Source of the DNA: an uncultured Pseudomonadota bacterium
GTDB lineage: Bacteria; Pseudomonadota; Gammaproteobacteria; Methylococcales; Methylomonadaceae
NCBI GenBank assembly: GCA_903953455.1
Contig: CAJBJW010000153.1
Coordinates: 1 to 5,762, forward strand
Direction of reading: 5' to 3'
Length of the DNA stretch: 5,762 nt
The position numbers and the translations under genes are program-made. Below the pieces are notes generated by a model that searched no databases, was not told the origin of the DNA, and worked only from the letters and a program-made list of their open reading frames with translations. This document shows, piece by piece, positions 1 through 5,416 of this stretch (within the stretch, counting starts at the first letter, position 1; every line of letters begins with the position of its first letter).

Positions 1-796
1 CTTTCGATCTGGACATAGCATGTGAGGCATTAACACACAAATTGACAATAATTTGATTGAAGTTTGCTTCATCAAGTTGCGGTATTGGAATGATTTTATC
101 TGATAAATTTAATTCGAATTGAATTGAGCTAGGAATCATTTTACGAATCATATCAAGCGATTCGTGCAGTTCATTATTGACATTGAAAACGGGATTTTCT
201 ATTGCTTCACTTTGATCGCGCCGGCAATAACTGAGCATTTGATTAATTAATTTTCTAGCTTTGTTACAGGCTATATCTATCTGTTTTGAATTTTCAACAA
301 ATTCACCTTTTGCTTGACCTATATTGACTGGTGCATCTTCTGTTAAATCCATTGCAGCCATTTTATTTAATTCGTTATAACCTGATATTGCCATCAATAT
401 ATTATTAAAATCATGTGCAATACCGGATGTTAATCGCCCAATGCTCTCTAATTTCTGCATGTGATTAAGTTGGTTATTGAGCATCGATATCGAATCAACA
501 TGCGTTTTGTTCAAATAAACTTCAACTTCAAGTTCATTATTTTTGATTTGTAATTGTTCTCTTTTTTTGTTTATCGTTTTAGTAGAACGAATTAAAGGCA
601 AAAAATAAAAATAGTAGATAAGTGGAAAATTGATAATTACAAGTAGCGTTGCATCGACAATCGCACCCTGCCATTTTGACATTTCAGGTAAATTACTCAT
701 AAGCAATACAATGAGAATCTCGCTGATAAATAGTGACATAATTAATACTAGCAATAATTTAATTGCTGATGAATTGGTTATCGTTTTCTTTCGCAT
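1..796 (-). CDS. Membrane sensor histidine kinase, N-terminal 265 codons (3' end beyond window)
   Basis: The reading frame is open without a stop from the ATG at 796–794 to the left edge. The order is: a short basic N-terminus (MRKK), a transmembrane helix at about residues 12–33, a short loop of about 15 residues, a second helix at about 49–69, a charged, probably coiled-coil linker at about 71–115, then the dimerisation/phosphoacceptor helix with H128 in GIAHDFNN. The N-box of the ATPase domain (NLCVNASHAM, N252 and N256) follows at residues 252–261, just before the edge. The HDFNN form of the H-box is typical of kinases that are often hybrid, with a C-terminal receiver; whether this one is cannot be seen here. 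I see no HAMP, PAS or periplasmic sensor domain. In-frame stop TAA at 805–803 limits upstream extension. The ATG has no clear Shine-Dalgarno; TTG at 802 is an alternative start. The signal and the partner regulator are unknown. Confidence 0.9.
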   Translation of the reverse strand, partial: MRKKTITNSSAIKLLLVLIMSLFISEILIVLLMSNLPEMSKWQGAIVDATLLVIINFPLIYYFYFLPLIRSTKTINKKREQLQIKNNELEVEVYLNKTHVDSISMLNNQLNHMQKLESIGRLTSGIAHDFNNILMAISGYNELNKMAAMDLTEDAPVNIGQAKGEFVENSKQIDIACNKARKLINQMLSYCRRDQSEAIENPVFNVNNELHESLDMIRKMIPSSIQFELNLSDKIIPIPQLDEANFNQIIVNLCVNASHAMSRSK

Positions 797-812
797 AATC
801 AATTAGATAAAA

Positions 813-831
813 AATTAACGTGATAATTAAC
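813..831. repeat. Small inverted repeat AATTA-N6-TAATT with overlapping ATTAAC direct repeat
   Basis: AATTA (813–817) and TAATT (824–828) form a perfect 5+6+5 inverted repeat. ATTAAC also occurs twice as a direct repeat (814–819 and 826–831, 12 bp apart). The element ends 17 bp upstream of the kinase ATG, a position suitable for an operator or for affecting translation. On the minus-strand RNA the all-A/U stem is followed by a short U run, but it is too weak to call a terminator. Confidence 0.35.
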
Positions 832-839
832 AATTTACT

Positions 840-907
840 TATTTATTTAAACTGGATTTTATTGTCTGATATTTATTTAAAAAAAACAAAGTCTATTTTT
901 TATTTAA
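840..907. repeat. Short direct repeats TATTTATTTAAA
   Basis: The 12-mer TATTTATTTAAA occurs exactly at 840–851 and 870–881, 30 bp apart (close to three helical turns). A 9-base core, TTTATTTAA, recurs at 899–907, 27 bp further on. The repeats flank and overlap the putative promoter. They could be tandem protein-binding sites or simply a product of AT-rich composition. Confidence 0.45.
861..889 (-). promoter_or_regulatory. Possible weak sigma-70 promoter for the histidine kinase
   Basis: Reading the minus strand, TTGTTT (889–884) is followed after exactly 17 nt by GACAAT (866–861). These match the -35 consensus at 3 of 6 positions and the -10 consensus at 4 of 6. Transcription would begin near 853, giving a leader of nearly 60 nt before the ATG at 796. 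In DNA this AT-rich such matches arise easily by chance. An alternative -35-like TTGAAC lies at 925–920, with only a poor -10 behind it. Confidence 0.25.
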
Positions 908-987
908 CGGCGTTGCTTGGTTCAAATTCGTCGTACTTTACATAACCATAGAGTAAATGTTATTACTTATCTTCAGTACATTGAACT

Positions 988-1428
988 TTATTTTGAACCC
1001 GTATTTTTAAGTACCCAGCGAGTCTGGTGTGAACTCAGTGTTTCACGTTTCCAAAATGGTGCGTTGCTTTTAAGCTCCTCCATGATATAACGACAAGCTT
1101 CAAAAGCGTCTGCACGATGCGCTGACCAAATCGCAATAAGCACTATGGGTTCACTTGGTAAAATATCCCCTATGCGATGCACAATTAACGACTCTAAAAT
1201 TGTCCATTTATCTTTTGCTGTTGTAATAATTTTTTCCAATTGCTTTTGAGTCATTCCCTCGTAATGTTCAAGCGTCATCGCATGAACCTCATCACCTTCA
1301 TTAAAATCGCGCATTGTTCCAATAAAAATGCTCGTCGCGCCAAATTTTCCATTTAACGCTAACTGCGTTTGAAAATCTTGAATTTCCAGAAAAGGATCAA
1401 AAACCGAGTCTACAATTTTAATCGTCAC
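988..1428 (-). CDS. moaE: Molybdopterin synthase catalytic (large) subunit MoaE
   Basis: MoaE, with thiocarboxylated MoaD, inserts the two dithiolene sulfurs into cyclic pyranopterin monophosphate to make molybdopterin in the cytoplasm. The 146-residue product is the usual length. Family motifs are intact: FIGTMRDFN (residues 35–43, R40), LEHYEGMT (53–60), HRIGDILP (84–91), SAHR (102–105) and LKSNAPFWKRE (119–129). The last contains K120 and K127, which align with the two catalytic lysines of the E. coli enzyme. The start is GTG (1428–1426), chosen because a perfect AGGAGG lies 5 nt upstream and family similarity begins immediately after. Only 1 nt separates it from the moaD stop, so the two subunits should be co-translated. 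It is the last gene of the run and ends with TAA. Confidence 0.96.
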   Translation of the reverse strand: MTIKIVDSVFDPFLEIQDFQTQLALNGKFGATSIFIGTMRDFNEGDEVHAMTLEHYEGMTQKQLEKIITTAKDKWTILESLIVHRIGDILPSEPIVLIAIWSAHRADAFEACRYIMEELKSNAPFWKRETLSSHQTRWVLKNTGSK

Positions 1429-1429
1429 G

Positions 1430-1663
1430 TTAGCCTCCTGTTACGGGTGGGAAGAAAGCAACCTCATCACCATCACAAATGTAATGTATTCTCTCAACAT
1501 ATTCCATATTAACCGCAATTAGCGTGTTATCGGGCAGAGGCGTCTGATGAACATATTGCCAGACGTCTAAAACGGTGATGGAATCAGCAAGTGTCAGCGT
1601 TTCTTGTGAGCGCCCTATCTGCTCGCGTAAACTGGCGAAATAGCGCAATGTAATCGTGATCAT
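1430..1663 (-). CDS. moaD: Molybdopterin synthase sulfur-carrier (small) subunit MoaD
   Basis: This is a 77-residue ubiquitin-fold (ThiS/MoaD family) sulfur carrier. Its C-terminal glycine is adenylated and converted to a thiocarboxylate by MoeB-type and sulfurtransferase enzymes, and it then delivers sulfur within the MoaD2–MoaE2 heterotetramer. Diagnostic features are the beta-strand start ITITLRYFASLRE (residues 2–14), the late segment DGDEVAFFPPVTGG (64–77) and the exposed terminal Gly76-Gly77. The ATG (1663–1661) overlaps the TGA of tatD as ATGA. No strong Shine-Dalgarno is seen before it, so translation probably depends on ribosomes finishing tatD. moaE follows directly. Neither moeB nor moaA/B/C is in the window. 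Confidence 0.96.
   Translation of the reverse strand: MITITLRYFASLREQIGRSQETLTLADSITVLDVWQYVHQTPLPDNTLIAVNMEYVERIHYICDGDEVAFFPPVTGG
1434..1439 (-). promoter_or_regulatory. Shine-Dalgarno of moaE inside the MoaD Gly-Gly codons
   Basis: On the minus strand the end of moaD reads ACA GGA GGC TAA, followed by C and the GTG start of moaE. The six bases AGGAGG form a full anti-16S complement 5 nt before GTG, and they also encode most of the terminal Thr-Gly-Gly of MoaD. It is the strongest ribosome-binding site in the window and decides the non-ATG start of moaE. Confidence 0.85.
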
Positions 1664-2430
1664 TGGTTAAAAAGCGTGTAAAAATTTCGCGTTGAAATAT
1701 CAGCAAGTGAACTTAGCGAAATGCCTCTCAAATCTGCTACGCACTGTGCAACATGTTTCACATACTGTGGGTAATTGGGCCGCCCTCTAAAAGGAACTGG
1801 TGACAAGTAAGGTGAATCTGTTTCAATTAATAAACGCTCTGGTGGAATTTTTTTCGCCGCATCTTGAATCGATTTGGCACTGTTAAACGTGACAATTCCT
1901 GAAAATGAAATGTAAAAATTCAAATCGAGCGCTTGCTTTGCAAACTCCCAATCTTCCGTAAAACAGTGAATAATACCACCCACTTCTCCGGCATTTTCTT
2001 CACGCAAAATCTGCAATGTATCCTCTTTTGCTTCGCGTGTATGAATAATGAGCGGTTTTTTGACTATTTTTGCAGCCTCAATGTGAACTCTAAAATGATC
2101 GCGCTGCCACGTTAAATCACCTTCACTTCGAAAATAATCCAGTCCTGTTTCACCAATTCCAATGACTTTTTTTTCTTGTGCCAACTCAACTAATTTCTCC
2201 ACCGTTGGGGCAATAATATCATTCACATTAGGATGCACACCAACCGTCACTGAAATATCATCATACGCATCTACTAACGCACGCATGGCAGGATAAGCTT
2301 CTAAATCAATGGATATACAGAGTAAATGTTCAATTTGCTGTGCACGAATATCATTCATTAAACAAGCAAAATCATTTTCATAAGGCGCTAAATCTAAACG
2401 ATCGAGATGACAATGCGAATCAATAAGCAT
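1660..2430 (-). CDS. tatD: TatD-family metal-dependent deoxyribonuclease
   Basis: This 256-residue TIM-barrel metallohydrolase belongs to the YcfH/TatD family; characterised members are Mg-dependent 3'-5' DNA exonucleases or endonucleases linked to DNA repair. The metal-ligand set is complete: H6 and H8 in DSHCHLD, E94 in GIGETGLDY, H130 in PLIIHTREA, H155 in GIIHCFTE and D205 in IETDSPYLSP. VGVHPN (63–68) and the RGRPNYP segment (215–221) are also standard. The position after holB–pilZ favours the YcfH type over E. coli TatD itself. The start at 2430 is supported by AAGGA 6 nt upstream. Its TGA overlaps the moaD ATG by 4 nt. The physiological substrate cannot be read from sequence. Confidence 0.94.
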   Translation of the reverse strand: MLIDSHCHLDRLDLAPYENDFACLMNDIRAQQIEHLLCISIDLEAYPAMRALVDAYDDISVTVGVHPNVNDIIAPTVEKLVELAQEKKVIGIGETGLDYFRSEGDLTWQRDHFRVHIEAAKIVKKPLIIHTREAKEDTLQILREENAGEVGGIIHCFTEDWEFAKQALDLNFYISFSGIVTFNSAKSIQDAAKKIPPERLLIETDSPYLSPVPFRGRPNYPQYVKHVAQCVADLRGISLSSLADISTRNFYTLFNQ

Positions 2431-2442
2431 AGGGTTCCTTTT

Positions 2443-2787
2443 TTATAGCGTGTAGGTTGAATAGTCAAAGTCTTGCATAGTAGCAAGATAAGCTTCAATT
2501 TTGGTTTTTAACGTGTATTCTTGCTCGGTGAATTGAATGCCAATGCCACAAGTTCGATAACTTTCTGACTGTTTAGGTGTCATCCAAACGACTTTGCCGT
2601 GAATATAAAACGGCGTTGTTTCTAAGAGTAAACTTAGCGTAAGAAACACATTTTGCCCCATCTCATAATGGTCAAACGTGGGAATAAATAGCCCACCATG
2701 TTTAACAAAAGCCATATATGAAGAATATAAATGGCTTTTATCGCTAATCGACAAAAATAGTGTTGGCGCTTCGTATTGATTTAACAT
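2443..2787 (-). CDS. pilZ: PilZ-domain type IV pilus biogenesis protein (non-canonical PilZ)
   Basis: This is a single-domain protein of 114 residues. The segment VKHGGLFIPT (28–37), the motif GKVVWMTPK (64–72) and the later CGIGIQF (80–86) match the stand-alone PilZ family encoded between holB and tatD in pseudomonads and xanthomonads. In those bacteria PilZ is required for type IV pilus assembly and acts through PilB and FimX rather than by binding c-di-GMP. The N-terminal RxxxR arm used by c-di-GMP-binding PilZ domains is absent here, and the D/NxSxxG motif is replaced by KHGGLF, so direct nucleotide binding is unlikely. The gene starts 3 nt after the holB stop with only a weak GAG-type ribosome site, suggesting coupling. 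No other pilus gene is in the window. Confidence 0.9.
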   Translation of the reverse strand: MLNQYEAPTLFLSISDKSHLYSSYMAFVKHGGLFIPTFDHYEMGQNVFLTLSLLLETTPFYIHGKVVWMTPKQSESYRTCGIGIQFTEQEYTLKTKIEAYLATMQDFDYSTYTL

Positions 2788-2790
2788 CGG

Positions 2791-3786
2791 CTATTCTCGA
2801 TTGAGTAACGCCCATGCAATGAGAATTTCTTCCCATAATGCTTGTTTATTAATTGGTGTTTCAAGACGTCCACGACTTTTAAGCAGTAAATCATAAAAAT
2901 CATATAATTTAATGACATTGATTCGCTGAGCAAGCTCGCTTAATGGTATTTTAAAATCAATATGATATAAATTCTTTGGTGCTAATTGATGACGATACCG
3001 CATGATATCAATCACCCATGAATTCAACCAAAAAAGCAACGTGGTTTCGGGTAGTTTTAACCATTGCTCTGCAACCAGAACAGGATGACTTTGCTGAGCA
3101 GCCACTGAAAGCCATGTATTAAAACAATCACGACGTTGCTCAAGATGTGAATCATTTGCATATTGCATTGCAAGCAGTGGAGCACCTTGAGCCAAATTCA
3201 GTACAATTTCTGCGTTATTACCTGCTAACTGCTTTTCAAGCCAAGGCAGAATAAGTGATCTATCCGGCAAAGGTAAAGTGAACTTTTGACAGCGACTTTT
3301 AATGGTTGCTGGAAGTTTATTCATACGATGCGTCACTAAAACCAACACCGTACGCTCAGTAGGCTCTTCTAAATATTTCAAAAATGCATTGGCAGCGGCA
3401 TTATTAAGCGCATCAGCGGGTTGAATCATAATGACGCGATAGCGATCAAATTGTGGCTTTAAACTCAATTTTCCCATGAGTGTGCGAATTTGGTCGATAC
3501 CAATTGAGGTTTTGGGTTTCTTTGTTTTTGCATCTTCTTCTGGTTCAATCACCATGAAATCAGGATGCGTTTGCGCTTTGATTAAAAGGCAACTACTACA
3601 TTGACCACAACTCAGGCCATCTAGTAGCGGTTTTTCACAAAGTAGCGCGTAAGCAAATTGCTCTGCTAATCGTTGCTTTCCAATTCCTAACGTCCCATTA
3701 ATCAATAAAGCTTGGGGTACTCGCTTTTGCACAACATAGTTTTGCAATTGCCCCCAACTTTCTTGTTGCCACGGATATAAATTCAT
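2791..3786 (-). CDS. holB: DNA polymerase III subunit delta' (clamp loader)
   Basis: This 331-residue AAA+ clamp-loader subunit works with delta and tau/gamma to load the beta sliding clamp. The P-loop-like segment is NGTLGIGKQ (residues 30–38). The zinc module has C50, C60, C63 and C66, at essentially the same spacing as E. coli delta'. The block NAAANAFLKYLEEP (129–142) and the SRC motif with R165 (164–166), the arginine finger used in trans, are present. The AAA+ core spans roughly residues 1–170, followed by a lid and the C-terminal collar helices (about 210–331). A charged stretch at 81–93 (acidic, then lysine-rich) precedes IDQIR. The ATG at 3786 overlaps the tmk TGA as ATGA. It ends with TAG, 3 nt before pilZ. 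Confidence 0.96.
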   Translation of the reverse strand: MNLYPWQQESWGQLQNYVVQKRVPQALLINGTLGIGKQRLAEQFAYALLCEKPLLDGLSCGQCSSCLLIKAQTHPDFMVIEPEEDAKTKKPKTSIGIDQIRTLMGKLSLKPQFDRYRVIMIQPADALNNAAANAFLKYLEEPTERTVLVLVTHRMNKLPATIKSRCQKFTLPLPDRSLILPWLEKQLAGNNAEIVLNLAQGAPLLAMQYANDSHLEQRRDCFNTWLSVAAQQSHPVLVAEQWLKLPETTLLFWLNSWVIDIMRYRHQLAPKNLYHIDFKIPLSELAQRINVIKLYDFYDLLLKSRGRLETPINKQALWEEILIAWALLNRE

Positions 3787-4406
3787 CGCAATAGTGGACT
3801 TAACACAGTGATAATTGCTTGCTGAACCTCAGCAAGTGGCTGACTGGCTTTAATTAACGTGATGCGTTTAGGATTGAGCTCTGCTTGCAGTAAATAGGCT
3901 CGACGAACATCTTCAAAAAACTGCAGTGTTTCTGACTCAAAGCGATCAAATGCACCGCGTTTTCCCGCGCGCTCCATACCCACTTTTACGGGAGCATCCA
4001 GTAAAAGCGTTAAATCTGGGCGCAAATTACCTTGAATTAAATTTTCAAGTCCTTCAATCGTGCTAATTTTCATATTACGCCCACCCCCTTGATACGCATA
4101 CGTCGCATCAGTAAACCGGTCGCAAATTACCCAATCACCTCGCGCAAGAGCAGGTTCAATCACATGCTTTAAATGTTGCGAACGCGCTGCGAACATCAAT
4201 AACAATTCTGCTTCTTCGGTAATTGCTTCACTTTTTTTGTCGAGCAGTAAAGCGCGTAATTTCTCAGCGAGTTTTGTACCACCGGGTTCGCGCGTCACCA
4301 CCACTGGAATAGCCTTACTTTGCAGATAACTTTCAACAAACGCCACGTTAGTCGATTTCCCTACACCCTCACCGCCTTCAAAAGTGATGAATTTTCCTCG
4401 ACTCAT
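3783..4406 (-). CDS. tmk: Thymidylate kinase (dTMP kinase)
   Basis: It phosphorylates dTMP to dTDP with ATP, an essential cytoplasmic step towards dTTP. The 207-residue length is normal. Visible motifs are the P-loop GGEGVGKST (11–19), TREPGG (38–43), CDRFTD with the DR[FY] motif (95–100), YQGGGR (105–110) and the LID segment ERAGKRGAFDRFE (145–157), whose basic residues suggest the E. coli-type (type II) enzyme. The start is supported by GGAGG about 8 nt upstream, lying inside the 3' end of mltG. The ATG overlaps the mltG TGA as ATGA, and the gene's own TGA overlaps the holB ATG in the same way. This places nucleotide supply and a replisome subunit under coupled translation. Confidence 0.97.
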   Translation of the reverse strand: MSRGKFITFEGGEGVGKSTNVAFVESYLQSKAIPVVVTREPGGTKLAEKLRALLLDKKSEAITEEAELLLMFAARSQHLKHVIEPALARGDWVICDRFTDATYAYQGGGRNMKISTIEGLENLIQGNLRPDLTLLLDAPVKVGMERAGKRGAFDRFESETLQFFEDVRRAYLLQAELNPKRITLIKASQPLAEVQQAIITVLSPLLR

Positions 4407-5416
4407 AAATTTTCCTCCGCTTTGTGGCGTTGATACAAATTAACTGCCGCGTTGTGCGCCTCTAATGTGGAGGAGAAAACATGGCTACCATCCCCATTGG
4501 CGACGAAATAAATTGCAGCGCCCGCATCAGGGTGCAAAGCGGCATGAATGGCTGCTTGTCCGGGCATTGCAATAGGTGTTGGAGGAAGACCTCTGAAAGT
4601 ATAGGTATTGTATGGCGTTGGGTTTTGCAAGTCGCTGCGTTTTATATCACCGTGATAATCCTCACCCATGCCATAAATCACTGTTGGATCGGTTTGGAGC
4701 ATCATGTCTTGTTCTAAGCGACGATTAAAAACCCCTGAAATTTGGGCGCGTTCAGCAGTGGCCGCTGTTTCTTTTTCAATAATTGACGCTAACACTAACG
4801 CTTGATACGCCGTTTTTAAGGAGATATTTTCATCTCGTTGTTGCCACTCTTGTGCTAATACTTGCTGCATTTTAGTGTACGCACGTTTAAGTATGGCAAC
4901 ATCTGTCGTATGTTTTTCAAAAAAATAGGTATCTGGAAAAAATACACCTTCAGGATGATTCTGAGCAATCCCTAATTGTTTGACTATATCGTGAATTTGA
5001 TCACTTTTTAACGTATGTTCAACAAACGGATTGCTATCTAGCGTTTGGCGAACCGCTTTAAAATTCAATCCTTCTGGAAAAGTAATCGCATGCTGTTTGG
5101 TTTTACCCTGCACAAAAAGTGAAATCATTTCTGGCGCAGTTAATCCTTTGTTTAATTCGTATTCGCCTTTTTTAATTTTTTTCTTCGCGCCACTTGTTAA
5201 GCCAAGCACCTTAAACCAAAAAGGATTAATTGCCACATGCTGCTCTACTAATTTATCGGTTAATTTCGCAAAAGAATCGCCCTTTTCGATTTCGATAGTG
5301 ATGGCTTCTTGCGTAATGGCAATATCATTTTTCGTCGCGTCATAATTCATCCACGCCCAACCACCTAAATAACTCAGCGCAATTAACGCATAACCTGCTG
5401 ATTTAGACATTTTCAT
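4403..5416 (-). CDS. mltG: Endolytic murein transglycosylase MltG
   Basis: This 337-residue protein of the YceG/MltG family cleaves nascent glycan strands at the inner membrane and is thought to set glycan length by terminating elongation. One N-terminal transmembrane helix (about residues 7–24) anchors it, with the remainder periplasmic. A LysM-like region around 40–105 includes IEIEKGDSFAKLTDKL. The catalytic block ASIIEKETA (210–218) contains the general-acid glutamate E214, equivalent to E. coli E218. LQTDPTVIYGMG (240–251) and YNTYTFRGLPPTPIAMPG (269–286) are the other strongly conserved blocks. The ATG at 5416 is preceded by AGGT at suitable spacing within pabC; a second ATG, codon 3 at 5410, is possible. 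The gene overlaps pabC by 14 nt and tmk by 4 nt. Confidence 0.96.
   Translation of the reverse strand: MKMSKSAGYALIALSYLGGWAWMNYDATKNDIAITQEAITIEIEKGDSFAKLTDKLVEQHVAINPFWFKVLGLTSGAKKKIKKGEYELNKGLTAPEMISLFVQGKTKQHAITFPEGLNFKAVRQTLDSNPFVEHTLKSDQIHDIVKQLGIAQNHPEGVFFPDTYFFEKHTTDVAILKRAYTKMQQVLAQEWQQRDENISLKTAYQALVLASIIEKETAATAERAQISGVFNRRLEQDMMLQTDPTVIYGMGEDYHGDIKRSDLQNPTPYNTYTFRGLPPTPIAMPGQAAIHAALHPDAGAAIYFVANGDGSHVFSSTLEAHNAAVNLYQRHKAEENL

Larger units (their letters stand above)
797..987. other. AT-rich non-coding gap between moaE and the histidine kinase
   Basis: This 191-bp stretch holds no credible ORF. It is much richer in A+T than the flanking genes and contains short direct repeats, an 8-A run (T on the minus strand) at 879–886, and a small inverted repeat near the kinase start. 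I found no GC-rich hairpin followed by a T-run, so there is no recognisable intrinsic terminator for the upstream operon. It probably serves as the 3' end of the moa transcript and the leader or promoter region of the kinase. Confidence 0.7.

Noticed and set aside
81..93. Possible insertion or low-complexity repeat in holB (charged stretch, residue numbering)
   Set aside because: The numbers are residues of the holB product, about bases 3546–3508. The stretch falls between the zinc module and the conserved IDQIR segment, where a short linker is normal, and the frame is intact.
879..886. Eight-T run on the minus strand as an intrinsic terminator for the operon
   Set aside because: The preceding sequence forms only A/T pairing with no GC stem, so terminator function is not supported.
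933..979. Inverted repeat GTACT…AGTAC in the moaE–kinase gap
   Set aside because: It has only 5 paired bases around a 37-nt loop, which is not distinguishable from chance.
1933..2115. Plus-strand ORF of 60 codons
   Set aside because: It lies entirely within tatD on the opposite strand, over the conserved HTREA and HCF motifs, and has no family resemblance or neighbours on its strand.
4481..4717. Plus-strand ORF of 78 codons
   Set aside because: It is antisense to conserved C-terminal mltG blocks (GLPPTPIAMPG, QTDPTVIYGMG). Its cysteine- and tryptophan-rich product looks like a shadow translation.
5031..5345. Plus-strand ORF of 104 codons with hydrophobic stretches
   Set aside because: It is antisense to the N-terminal half of mltG. 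The hydrophobicity arises from the complement of lysine/glutamate-rich codons, and there is no ribosome site or context.
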